A DNA stretch of 23,831 bases from Pseudomonadota bacterium (GTDB lineage: Bacteria > Pseudomonadota > Gammaproteobacteria > Burkholderiales > Burkholderiaceae_E): the NCBI GenBank assembly GCA_023389175.1, contig JAEWEW010000275.1:1-23831 (forward strand). Reading direction: 5' to 3'. Shown in pieces: positions 6,967 through 15,316 of the stretch (the first letter of the stretch is position 1; each line of letters starts with the position of its first letter). The position numbers and the translations under genes are program-made. Under the pieces are notes generated by a model that was not told where the DNA came from, did not search any database, and saw nothing but the letters and a program-made list of their open reading frames with translations.

Positions 6967-7745
6967 AACGCAAGTGGACCGCCTTCGCCGACCCGCAGCC
7001 GTCGTTCGACTATCACGGCGCGGCGCTGCGGAAGCACTGGCTCGCGCTGCATCGCGGCGACTGCGAGCCGTTCCCGGCCACCGAGCCGCTGCAGCATGCC
7101 TGGCGTGCCTACCATCGGGGCGAGTTCCAATCCGCATGGGAGCAGGGACGCGCGATCGGATTCGAGGGCCATGCGGTGGCCGCCAAGGCCGCCGGCATGT
7201 ATGCCACCTACCTTGAGCGTGACGCCGCGCGGGCGACAGCGCTGCTCGAGGAGGCCGCGGCACTGTGCGAGACGGCCTGCAAGGCGCTGCCGGAGCATGC
7301 CAACTCGCACTATCTGCTGGCCTACTGCCTGGGCCGGTACGCTCAGCAGGTATCGGTGGTCCAGGCGCTCGCGAGCGGCCTGGGGAATCGGGTGAAGCGT
7401 GCGCTGGATCGCGTGCTGGAGCTCCAGCCGCGCCACCCCGACGCACATGCCGCCCTCGGCGCCTGGCACGCGGAGGTGGTCGACAAGGTCGGGGCGCTGA
7501 TCGGCCGGCTCACCTACGGCGCCAGTCCGGCCGAGGCGATCACGCACTACCGCAAGGCGATCGCGCTGCACCCGGCCTCGGCCATCCTGAAGCTCGAGTA
7601 CGCGCGCGGCCTGCTGCTGCTGGACCCGGAGAAGAAGCCCGAGATCAGGAAGCTGCTGACGCAGGCGACCCGGCTCGAACCACTGGATGCAACCGAGAGC
7701 CTGGACATCGCCGCCGCCCGGGAGCAGCTCGAGGCGGTCAGCTGA
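6963..7745 (+). CDS. TPR-like repeat protein of unknown role
   Basis: This is a 260-residue, largely alpha-helical protein. Segments such as AWRAYHRGEFQSAWEQGRAIG, SHYLLAYCLGRYAQ, HPDAHAALGAWHAEV and AEAITHYRKAIALHPASAILKLEYARGL fit tetratricopeptide-like repeats, with the usual Ala/Gly/Pro spacing clearest in the last two. No signal peptide or catalytic motif is seen. It overlaps the patatin gene by four bases and the wax ester synthase by one, so it is made together with both. A scaffold or membrane/granule adaptor for the lipid enzymes is a guess from context. I do not know a characterised relative. Confidence 0.82.
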   Translation: MKRKWTAFADPQPSFDYHGAALRKHWLALHRGDCEPFPATEPLQHAWRAYHRGEFQSAWEQGRAIGFEGHAVAAKAAGMYATYLERDAARATALLEEAAALCETACKALPEHANSHYLLAYCLGRYAQQVSVVQALASGLGNRVKRALDRVLELQPRHPDAHAALGAWHAEVVDKVGALIGRLTYGASPAEAITHYRKAIALHPASAILKLEYARGLLLLDPEKKPEIRKLLTQATRLEPLDATESLDIAAAREQLEAVS

Positions 7746-9061
7746 TGGGCGAGCGCATGTCCGGCGTGGACACCGCCTGGCTGCGGATGGAACGGCCGAC
7801 GAATCCGATGGCCATCACGGCGGTGCTCATCTTCCGCACCACCCTCACCGTCGCGCGACTGAAGAAGGCGCTGCGGGAGCGATTCCTGGCGTTCGATCGA
7901 TTCCGCCAGCGGCCGGTCCAGCAGGCGAGCGGCTACTATTGGGAGGAAGACCGGCTGTTCGACCTCGATCGCCACGTGCACCGCATCGCGCTGCCGCGGC
8001 CAGGCGGGCGACGGGAGCTGCAGGACCTGGTCAGCGACCTCGCCAGCACGGCGCTCGATCCGGAACGTCCTCGATGGCAGTTCCACCTGGTTGAAGGCTA
8101 CGGCCGCAGCGGCAGCGCCCTGGTGATGCGGATCCATCACTGCTACGCCGACGGTGTCGCGCTGATGCGAGTGCTGCTCGCGCTCACCACCGGCGCGAAG
8201 CCGGGGCAACGCAGCCGCGGCGGCCTGCTCGGGGCCTCCCTCCAGTGGTCGGGGGTGCTGTGGCAGAACTATGTCGAGCTGCTGCTGAATCCGGCCAGGG
8301 CGCTGGAGTACATGCAGACTGGCGCCGGTGCGACGCTGGAAGCAATCAAGCTGCTCAGCCTGCCGCCGGAGCCGGCAACGCGCTTTCGGGGCGAGCTTGG
8401 CCTGTCCAAGCGCGTCGCCTGGTGCGAGCCCCTCAAGCTCGCGGCGGTGAAGAAGGCGGGCAAGGCATTCGGCTGCACGGTGAACGACGTGCTGCTCGCC
8501 GCCGCCGCGGGTGCACTGGGCGCCTACCTGACCGCGCGCCGCGAGCCGGTGAAGGGACTGGAGATCCACGTCGTGGTACCGGTCAACCTGCGCTCGCCCG
8601 AAAGCGCGGAGGCCCTCGGCAACGAGTTCGGGCTGGTGTTCCTGGGGTTGCCGCTCGGGATCGCGGATCCGGTAGAGCGCCTGCAGGCGGTGCACGAGCG
8701 AATGGAGGCGCTGCGCCGCTCGCCCCAGCCGATGCTGATGCTGGGGCTGCTCGGTGTCGCCGGCCAGGCGCCGATGGCCGTCCAGGAGCAGTTGCTGGAA
8801 CTCTTCAGTGCGCACGCCACCGCGGTGATGACCAACGTCCCGGGTCCGCAATCCCGGCTGCGCTTCGCAGGCGCCGAGATTGCCGAGCAGATGTTCTGGG
8901 TGCCGCAGTCGGGAGGGATCTCGATGGGAGCGAGCATCCTGTCCTACGCCGGCCAGGTCCAGTTCGGGCTGATGACCGATGCGGGCAGAGTACCGGATCC
9001 GGAGCGCATCGTCGCCCAGTTTCCGGTGGAAATTGCACGATTGCAGGAGGCTGTGCCATGA
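7745..9061 (+). CDS. Wax ester synthase / diacylglycerol acyltransferase (WS/DGAT)
   Basis: This is a 438-residue member of the bifunctional WS/DGAT family, which transfers an acyl group from acyl-CoA to a fatty alcohol (wax ester) or to diacylglycerol (triacylglycerol). The catalytic HHxxxDG motif is HHCYADG (131-137). The second family motif is NDVLLA (Asn247-Asp248), and PTNPM near the N-terminus and TNVPGP near the C-terminus are also typical. The length is slightly below the usual 450-480. The first ATG overlaps the TPR stop as TGATG; a second ATG four codons in (7757) is an alternative start. It sits directly before the acyl-CoA ligase, which would supply the acyl donor, and shares the locus with the alcohol-forming reductase. 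Confidence 0.93.
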   Translation: MGERMSGVDTAWLRMERPTNPMAITAVLIFRTTLTVARLKKALRERFLAFDRFRQRPVQQASGYYWEEDRLFDLDRHVHRIALPRPGGRRELQDLVSDLASTALDPERPRWQFHLVEGYGRSGSALVMRIHHCYADGVALMRVLLALTTGAKPGQRSRGGLLGASLQWSGVLWQNYVELLLNPARALEYMQTGAGATLEAIKLLSLPPEPATRFRGELGLSKRVAWCEPLKLAAVKKAGKAFGCTVNDVLLAAAAGALGAYLTARREPVKGLEIHVVVPVNLRSPESAEALGNEFGLVFLGLPLGIADPVERLQAVHERMEALRRSPQPMLMLGLLGVAGQAPMAVQEQLLELFSAHATAVMTNVPGPQSRLRFAGAEIAEQMFWVPQSGGISMGASILSYAGQVQFGLMTDAGRVPDPERIVAQFPVEIARLQEAVP

Positions 9062-10749
9062 AGCGGATCTGGCTCGATAGCTACCCGAAGGGGGTCCCGG
9101 CCGAGGTGGATCTCGCCGAGCACAGCTCGCTCAAGGACGTGTTCGCCGCGAGCTGCCGGCGCTTTCCCGACCGACCTGCGTTCACCAACATGGGCACGAC
9201 CATCACCTACGGCGACCTGGACCGGCTGTCGGCGCAGTTCGCCGGCTGCCTGCAGCAGCGCGGGCTCGGAAAGGGCGCACGGGTCGCGCTCATGATGCCG
9301 AACCTGCTCCAGTACCCGGTGGCGCTGTTCGGGACGCTGCGCGCCGGCATGGTGGTGGTGAACGTCAACCCGATGTACACCGCACGGGAGTTGCGCCACC
9401 AGTTGACCGATTCCGGCGCGGATGCCATCGTGGTGCTGGAGAACTTCGCTCACACCCTGCAGGAGGTGATCGCCGATACCGCCATACGCACCGTGATCAC
9501 CACGCGGATCGGGGACATGCTGCCGGCGCCCAAGTCGCTGCTGGTGAACTTCGTCGTCAAGCACGTGAAGCACATGGTGCCGGAGTGGCATCTGGACGGC
9601 GTGCTCGACTGGAAGCGCGCGCTGGAAATCGGCACTGCCTCGGCCCCGGCGGACACGCCGGTGGAGCCTGACGACGTCGCCTTCCTGCAGTACACCGGCG
9701 GCACCACCGGCAGGGCCAAAGGCGCGATGCTCACCCACGCGAACATGGTTGCGAACCTTCAGCAGACGTCGGCGTGGATCGCCGGCGTCCTGAAGGAAGG
9801 CACCGAGGTGGTGGTCACGCCGCTGCCGCTCTACCACATCTTCTCGCTGACCGCGAACTGCCTGACCTTCGTGAAATGGGGCGCCAACAATGTCCTGATC
9901 ACGAACCCACGGGATATCCCGGCCTTCGTGAAGCAGCTGAAGAAGGTGCGCTTCAGCGCGATCACCGGCGTGAACACGCTCTTCAACGCGCTGCTCGACG
10001 CACCCGGTATCCGCGAGGTGGACGCAAGCGGCCTGAAGGTCGCGGTCGCGGGGGGCATGTCGGTGCACCGCTCGGTCGCCAAGCGCTGGCAGGAAGTCAT
10101 GGGAACGACGCTGGTCGAGGGCTATGGCCTCACCGAGGCATCACCGATCGTGTGCGCCAACCCGCTGGACGCACGCGAGTTCTCCGGGGCGGTAGGGCAG
10201 CCGCTGCCCTCCACCGACATCAGCATCCGCGACGACGACGACGTTGAAGTCCCGCTCGGGGAGGTCGGCGAGCTCTGCATACGCGGGCCGCAGGTGATGA
10301 AGGGCTACTGGAACCTTCCGGAGGAGACCGCCCGGACCTTGACCGCCGACGGCTGGCTGCGCACCGGCGACATGGCGCGGGTCGATGAGCGCGGCTTCGT
10401 CTACATCACCGACCGCAAGAAGGACATGATCATCGTCTCCGGCTTCAAGGTCTATCCGAACGAGGTCGAGGACGTTGCGACGATGCATCCCGGAGTGCTC
10501 GAGGCCGGGGCGATCGGCGTCGCCGACCCGCGTTCGGGAGAGGCGGTCAAGCTGGTCGTCGTGCGTCGCGATCCGGCGCTGGACGAGCACGCCCTGCTCG
10601 AGCACTGCCGCAAGCACCTCACCGGCTACAAGGTGCCCGGGCAGATCGTGTTCCGCAGCGAGCCGCTGCCCAAGACCCCGATCGGCAAGGTCCTACGCCG
10701 CGTGCTGCGGGACGAGGAAGCCGCGCGAGGGGCGGCGAAGGCTGCCTGA
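9058..10749 (+). CDS. Long-chain fatty acid-CoA ligase
   Basis: This is a 563-residue adenylate-forming enzyme of the FadD type. The phosphate-binding loop is YTGGTTGRAKG (212-222), the adenine-binding motif is GYGLTE (355-360), and the hinge region reads GDMARVDERGFVYITDRKKD. The C-terminal catalytic lysine is Lys544 in KTPIGKVLRR. It activates free fatty acid to acyl-CoA with ATP, through an acyl-adenylate. CAGGAGG about eight bases upstream is a good ribosome binding site, and the ATG overlaps the WS/DGAT stop. Next to lipase, alcohol and aldehyde dehydrogenase genes it can return released acids to the acyl-CoA pool. The position is comparable to alkK among the alkane genes of Pseudomonas. 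Confidence 0.95.
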   Translation: MKRIWLDSYPKGVPAEVDLAEHSSLKDVFAASCRRFPDRPAFTNMGTTITYGDLDRLSAQFAGCLQQRGLGKGARVALMMPNLLQYPVALFGTLRAGMVVVNVNPMYTARELRHQLTDSGADAIVVLENFAHTLQEVIADTAIRTVITTRIGDMLPAPKSLLVNFVVKHVKHMVPEWHLDGVLDWKRALEIGTASAPADTPVEPDDVAFLQYTGGTTGRAKGAMLTHANMVANLQQTSAWIAGVLKEGTEVVVTPLPLYHIFSLTANCLTFVKWGANNVLITNPRDIPAFVKQLKKVRFSAITGVNTLFNALLDAPGIREVDASGLKVAVAGGMSVHRSVAKRWQEVMGTTLVEGYGLTEASPIVCANPLDAREFSGAVGQPLPSTDISIRDDDDVEVPLGEVGELCIRGPQVMKGYWNLPEETARTLTADGWLRTGDMARVDERGFVYITDRKKDMIIVSGFKVYPNEVEDVATMHPGVLEAGAIGVADPRSGEAVKLVVVRRDPALDEHALLEHCRKHLTGYKVPGQIVFRSEPLPKTPIGKVLRRVLRDEEAARGAAKAA

Positions 10750-11402
10750 TGGGCGCGACACCGGACCCACAGCGCGTCGCGGCGGCGCTGCCACTGTTGC
10801 GGCACTGGCAGGCCGAGCGGCTGGCGCGCACGTATGCGGATCTCGTTGCCCACCCCCGCTATGCCCCGGCGACGGCGTTCTTCCTGTCCGACGTCTACGG
10901 CGAGCGCGACTTCACCGAGCGCGACCACGCGGTTCAACGGGCGATGCCACTGATCCGCAGGACGCTGCCCGAGGCGTCGCTCGCGCCAATCGAGCAGGCG
11001 ATGGAGCTGCACGAGCTCACGACGGCGCTCGACCGGGCGCTCTGCGAGGTGCTCGTGGGGCAGCTCGGAGTCACCGACCGGGTGACCGAGGCCTCCTACG
11101 CCGAGGGCTATCGCCGTTGCCGGAACCGGCCCGAGCGTGAGCGGCAGATCGAGCTCCTGGTAGCGGTGGGCAAGCACCTCGACCGGGTGGTTGCCAAGCC
11201 GATGATCCGCCAGATGCTCTTCCTCGCGCGCCGGCCGGCGCGACTGGCCGGCTTCGGCGACGTGCAGGATTTCCTGGAACGCGGCTTCAAGGCGTTCAAG
11301 CACATGCGCGGCGCCAACGAGTTCATCCACACCATCGAGTCGCGCGAGCAGGCAATCCTCGATCGGATTTTTGCCGGCCATCCGAAGCCGTTCGACCCAT
11401 GA
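10749..11402 (+). CDS. Conserved-looking helical protein of unknown function
   Basis: This is a 217-residue protein, almost wholly helical by composition, with no signal peptide, membrane span or catalytic motif that I recognise. It has a segment YAPATAFFLSDVYGERDFTERD, reminiscent of proteins I have seen called FFLEE-motif proteins, whose function is unknown; the match here is only partial. The C-terminal region contains FLERGFKAFKHMRGANEFI, followed by an acidic/basic helix. It overlaps the acyl-CoA ligase by one base (TGATG) and the GMC gene by four (ATGA), so it is fixed between two fatty-acid/alcohol enzymes. A partner or membrane-recruitment role is only a guess. Confidence 0.8.
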   Translation: MGATPDPQRVAAALPLLRHWQAERLARTYADLVAHPRYAPATAFFLSDVYGERDFTERDHAVQRAMPLIRRTLPEASLAPIEQAMELHELTTALDRALCEVLVGQLGVTDRVTEASYAEGYRRCRNRPERERQIELLVAVGKHLDRVVAKPMIRQMLFLARRPARLAGFGDVQDFLERGFKAFKHMRGANEFIHTIESREQAILDRIFAGHPKPFDP

Positions 11403-12997
11403 ACTTCGACTACATCGTCGTCGGCGCCGGCTCCGCCGGATGTGCCCTCGCCGCGCGCCTGAGCGAGGATCCGCTGGTACGGGTCGCGCTCCTGGAGGCT
11501 GGCGGCAGCGACGACAGCGTGCTCATCCGCGCGCCGGCCGGGCTCGCGGTGCTGCTGCCGACACGGCTGCACAACTGGGCGTTCAAGACCGTGCCGCAGC
11601 CAGGACTCGGCGGCCGCTGCGGCTATCAGCCGCGCGGCCGGACGCTGGGCGGGAGCAGCTCGATCAACGCGATGCTGTACGTGCGCGGCCACCCTTCGGA
11701 CTACGACCACTGGGCCGAGCTCGGCAACCGCGGCTGGTCCTTCTCGGAGGTGCTCCCGTACTTCAGGCGTGCGGAGAACAACACCGAGTTCGGGGAGACG
11801 CCGTTGCACGGTGCCGGAGGCCCGCTCGGCGTCTCGCGGCAGCGCAGCCCCAGCCCGCTCAACGAGGTCTTCCTCGCGGCCGCCGCTGCCAACGGCCTGC
11901 CCAACATTGCCGACTGCAATACGGGCGACCAGTTCGGATCGTTCCTCTACCAGGTCACGCAGGTCGACGGCGAGCGCTGCAGCGCCGCGCGCGCGTACCT
12001 GCAACCGAACGCCGGGCGGGCCAACCTGACGATCCTGACCCGGGCGCAGGCTGCCCGGATCCTCTTCGACGGGCGGCGAGCGACCGGCATCGAATGCCAC
12101 CTTGGACGGGAACGGCGCGAGCTGCACGCGCGCCGGGAGGTGATCCTCAGCGCGGGCGCGTTCGGCTCCCCGCAGCTGCTGATGCTCTCCGGGATCGGCG
12201 ATCCGCAGGAGCTGCAGCGGCACGGCATTCCGGTGCTGCATGCGGCCCCGGGCGTCGGCAAGAACCTGCAGGACCACATCGACTACATCCAGAGCTACCG
12301 CGCGCGCAGCGATACCGACACCATCGGGTTGTCGGTGCGCTTCGCCGGGCGACTCGCGCGGGCCGTGCCGGAGTGGCGCAACCATCGCACCGGCACGCTG
12401 ACCACCGTCTATGCCGAATCCGGCGCGTTCCTGCGGTCGTCCCCGTCGGTTGCGGTGCCCGACCTGCAGCTGATCTTCGTGATCGGCCTCGCGGACGACC
12501 ACAACCGCAAGCTTCACCTGGGTCACGGCTTCAGCTGCCACGTGACCGTGCTGCGACCGAGGAGCCGCGGCACCGTCGCCCTGCGCTCCCGCGACGTGCA
12601 CGATCCGCCGTTGATCGACCCCCGGTTCTTCGCGGACGAGTCGGATCTCGCGCTGATGATGGAGGGTGCCCGCAAGCAGCGGAAGATCCTCGAATCGGAG
12701 CCGTTCGACCCGTATCGCGGCCGCATGCTCTATGAGGTCGCGCAGGGGGACGACCAGGCGCTGGAGCGCGACATCCGGGCCCGCGCGGACACGCAGTACC
12801 ATCCCGTGGGCACCTGCCGGATGGGGCCGAAGGACGATCCCATGGCGGTGGTGGACGAGCGACTGCGCGTGCGAGGGGTCGAGGGCCTGCGGGTGGTCGA
12901 CGCGTCGATCATGCCGACGCTGATCGGCGGCAACACCAACGCGCCGAGCATCATGATCGGCGAGAAGGCGGCCGACCTGCTGCGCGAATCGGCATGA
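11399..12997 (+). CDS. GMC-family FAD alcohol dehydrogenase (AlkJ-like)
   Basis: This is a 532-residue glucose-methanol-choline oxidoreductase. The N-terminus DYIVVGAGSAGCALAARLSE is the FAD-binding Rossmann motif. GRTLGGSSSINAMLYVRG is the first GMC signature, and the active-site pair is His468 (in HPVGTCRMG) and Asn512 (in GGNTNAP). Members include choline dehydrogenase and AlkJ, the membrane-associated dehydrogenase that oxidises medium- and long-chain alcohols to aldehydes and feeds the respiratory chain. The neighbours, an aldehyde dehydrogenase overlapping by four bases and an acyl-CoA ligase two genes upstream, favour a fatty-alcohol substrate over choline. No betaine aldehyde dehydrogenase/betI arrangement is present. 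Substrate is inferred from context. Confidence 0.92.
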   Translation: MNFDYIVVGAGSAGCALAARLSEDPLVRVALLEAGGSDDSVLIRAPAGLAVLLPTRLHNWAFKTVPQPGLGGRCGYQPRGRTLGGSSSINAMLYVRGHPSDYDHWAELGNRGWSFSEVLPYFRRAENNTEFGETPLHGAGGPLGVSRQRSPSPLNEVFLAAAAANGLPNIADCNTGDQFGSFLYQVTQVDGERCSAARAYLQPNAGRANLTILTRAQAARILFDGRRATGIECHLGRERRELHARREVILSAGAFGSPQLLMLSGIGDPQELQRHGIPVLHAAPGVGKNLQDHIDYIQSYRARSDTDTIGLSVRFAGRLARAVPEWRNHRTGTLTTVYAESGAFLRSSPSVAVPDLQLIFVIGLADDHNRKLHLGHGFSCHVTVLRPRSRGTVALRSRDVHDPPLIDPRFFADESDLALMMEGARKQRKILESEPFDPYRGRMLYEVAQGDDQALERDIRARADTQYHPVGTCRMGPKDDPMAVVDERLRVRGVEGLRVVDASIMPTLIGGNTNAPSIMIGEKAADLLRESA

Positions 12998-14397
12998 GGG
13001 CGGTGCTCGAGCGGCAGCGCGCAGCCTTCGAGCGCGAACCGTATCCTTCGGCGGCGCAGCGCCGGCAGAAGCTGCGGGCGTTGCGCGAGGCGGTGCGTCG
13101 GCACCGGCATGCACTCGCGGACGCGATCTCGCAGGACTTCGGCGCCCGTGCCCGCACCGAGAGCCTGTTCGTGGACGTGCTGGCACCCGTGCTGGCCATC
13201 GACCATGTCCGGCGGAACCTGCGCCGGTGGATGAAACCCCGGCGGCGGCGCACCGAGCTGCTGTTCCTGCCGAGCCGGTCCTGGGTGGAGTACCAGCCCA
13301 AGGGCGTGGTGGGCGTGATCTCGCCGTGGAACTATCCGGTGTACCTGACCGTCGGACCGCTCGCCGCCGCGCTGGCCGCCGGCAACCGGGCCATGCTCAA
13401 GATGTCGGAGCTCACGCCGGCAACGACGGACGCGGTGCGTGCAATGCTTGCCGACTGCTTCGACGAGGACGAGGTCGCGGTGTTCGGTGGCGACGCAGAG
13501 GCCGGCAAGGCCTTCGCCGCCCTGCCCTTCGACCATCTGGTGTTCACCGGCTCCGAGGCGGTGGGACGGGCCGTGATGCGGTCCGCGGCGGAACACCTGG
13601 TGCCGCTCACGCTCGAGCTTGGCGGCAAGTCGCCGGCGATCGTCTCGCCGTCCGCGGACCTGGAGGCGGCGGCGCGACGCATCGTGCACGGCAAGCTATT
13701 CAACCGCGGACAGACCTGCGTCTCGCCCGACTATGCGCTGGTGCCACGCGTGCGCCAGGAGGCGTTCCTCGCGGCGGCGCAGGCGGCGGACGCCCGAATG
13801 GAGCCCCGCGCGGGCGGCGGTCCGGAGTACACCAGCATCGTGTCCGACCGGCACGCCGCCCGGCTGGAGGGGCTGATCGAGGATGCGCGCGCCCGCGGCG
13901 CCGCGGTGGTTGCCTGTGGCGGCTCCGGCGACACGCGCCGGATGCCGCTGCAGCTCGTGACGCGGGTCTCCGACGACATGCGCCTCGCGCGCGAGGAGAT
14001 CTTCGGCCCGGTGCTGCCGATCGTCCCGTACGACAGCATCGACGATGCGATCGCCTATGTCGCGTCACGGCCGCGACCGCTCGCGCTCTACTACTTCGGC
14101 CGCGACGCCGGCGAGGCCGCGATGGTGCGCCGGCGCACTCATTCCGGCGGGGTGACGATCAACGACTGGGGCTGGCACGCGGTGCAGCACGACCTGCCCT
14201 TCGGCGGCATCGGCGCGTCAGGCATGGGCAGCTATCACGGCGAGGAAGGCTTCCGCGCGCTGTCGCATGCCCGGGCCGTGTTCCGAGAGCACCGGTTCTA
14301 TCCCGCCGGACTCTTCCATCCGCCGTATGGGCGCCTCGGGCAGCGGCTGGCGATGGCCCTGTTCCTCGGACGGGACCGGAGACCTGACCGGTCCTGA
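12994..14397 (+). CDS. Aldehyde dehydrogenase, class 3/coniferyl-aldehyde type (AlkH-like)
   Basis: This is a 467-residue NAD(P)-dependent aldehyde dehydrogenase. SPWNYPVYLTVGPLAAALAAGN and VFTGSEAVGR form the cofactor-binding part. Glu208 in LELGGKSP is the general base and Cys242 in RGQTCVSPDY the nucleophile; their 34-residue spacing is that of the superfamily. The length, below 480 residues, fits the class 3-like enzymes that include fatty aldehyde and coniferyl aldehyde dehydrogenases. It is the last gene of the operon and overlaps the GMC gene by four bases. It probably oxidises the long-chain aldehyde made by that enzyme to the fatty acid, which the upstream ligase can activate. Confidence 0.93.
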   Translation: MRAVLERQRAAFEREPYPSAAQRRQKLRALREAVRRHRHALADAISQDFGARARTESLFVDVLAPVLAIDHVRRNLRRWMKPRRRRTELLFLPSRSWVEYQPKGVVGVISPWNYPVYLTVGPLAAALAAGNRAMLKMSELTPATTDAVRAMLADCFDEDEVAVFGGDAEAGKAFAALPFDHLVFTGSEAVGRAVMRSAAEHLVPLTLELGGKSPAIVSPSADLEAAARRIVHGKLFNRGQTCVSPDYALVPRVRQEAFLAAAQAADARMEPRAGGGPEYTSIVSDRHAARLEGLIEDARARGAAVVACGGSGDTRRMPLQLVTRVSDDMRLAREEIFGPVLPIVPYDSIDDAIAYVASRPRPLALYYFGRDAGEAAMVRRRTHSGGVTINDWGWHAVQHDLPFGGIGASGMGSYHGEEGFRALSHARAVFREHRFYPAGLFHPPYGRLGQRLAMALFLGRDRRPDRS

Positions 14398-14411
14398 CCG
14401 GCGGCGCCGGT
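14397..14411. other. Short GC hairpin at the operon end
   Basis: ACCGGC-GGC-GCCGGT can form a six-base-pair stem starting at the last base of the aldehyde dehydrogenase stop codon. A direct repeat of CCTGACCGG (14383 and 14393) overlaps it. No run of T follows on either strand, so it does not qualify as a classical intrinsic terminator. It may mark the 3' end between the convergent genes or be chance in GC-rich DNA. Confidence 0.25.
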
Positions 14412-14437
14412 GTCGAACCCAACGGTCGATGCTGGCG

Positions 14438-15316
14438 TCAGCTGCGCAAGGCGCCGAGCAGCGACTTGATCGTCTCCTGCGATTCCGCCAGCACCGCCTC
14501 GACTTCTTCCTTCCCGACCACCTGGTCGAGCAGGTCGCGGTCGACGGGATTTCCCATGAGAAGCGTGCCTTCGAACGGCGAACGCACCGGTGCCAGGACA
14601 TCCGCCAGCATCAGGGTGTCGCCGAGCGTCTCTGCCGGCAGGCGAAGGTCTTCGTACCAGGTGCTCTGGATCGCCTCGATGATCGGCGTCGGGATCCGCA
14701 TTGCCGTCAGCAACGGGCGCGCGAACCGTTCGGCCAGGGGATGGACCGGCGCGACCGGCTCCGCTTCTTCGCCGCCGCCTTGCGGCCGCAGCAGCGCGGT
14801 CACGACCTCGGCGACGTTCCCGTTGGCGGAGTCCGGCCACCGCGTCAGCAGGTAGAAGCCGCTCAGCTCATGGACGGTACCGGCGAACATCGCCGCGTCC
14901 GCCATGTGGCCCATCGCCGGGCGCGCCAGGGCGTACGCGATGGCGCCGACCTGCATGGAATGATCCCAGAGCTGCGCCGCGACCGGCCGCTGGAGAGGAC
15001 CGATGTTGGCGGTCATCCGTCCCATCGCGACGTTGACGGCCAGCATCTTCAGGACCTGCAAGCCGATCAGCTGCAGTGCCTCCTGCACCGAGGTGATGGT
15101 CCGCCCTGAGCGGTTGTAGGGCACCGTGTTCGACATGGCGACCGACTTGGCCGCGAGCATCGGCTCGAGCTGTACCAGCCGCGCGGCGCTCGCAATGGCG
15201 CAGTCCGGGTCGTTGATCGCATCGATGACGTTCAACGCCGCCTGGGCCGACGTCGGGAAGTTCAGTGAACTTTCGGTAAGTCGACCAACCAGCTCGTCGA
15301 GCGCGGGATCTCTCAT
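14438..15316 (-). CDS. HDOD-domain signalling protein
   Basis: This 292-residue protein matches the HDOD domain, a non-catalytic relative of HD phosphohydrolases found in bacterial signal-transduction proteins. Features are the N-terminal LNFPTSAQAALNVIDAINDPDCAIASAARLVQLEPMLAAKSVAMSNTV, then VQEALQLIGLQVLKMLAV, and a later helical part with WDHSMQVGAIAYALA and HELSGFYLL. No receiver, GGDEF or EAL domain is attached. It is convergent with the aldehyde dehydrogenase (40 bases apart) and divergent from the acyltransferase, so it is probably its own transcript. Its input and partners are unknown; relatives affect motility, biofilm or virulence regulation. Confidence 0.85.
   Translation of the reverse strand: MRDPALDELVGRLTESSLNFPTSAQAALNVIDAINDPDCAIASAARLVQLEPMLAAKSVAMSNTVPYNRSGRTITSVQEALQLIGLQVLKMLAVNVAMGRMTANIGPLQRPVAAQLWDHSMQVGAIAYALARPAMGHMADAAMFAGTVHELSGFYLLTRWPDSANGNVAEVVTALLRPQGGGEEAEPVAPVHPLAERFARPLLTAMRIPTPIIEAIQSTWYEDLRLPAETLGDTLMLADVLAPVRSPFEGTLLMGNPVDRDLLDQVVGKEEVEAVLAESQETIKSLLGALRS

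Noticed and set aside
14398..14437. Intrinsic terminator between the aldehyde dehydrogenase and HDOD genes
   Set aside because: A six-base-pair hairpin exists but lacks the T-tract needed on either strand.
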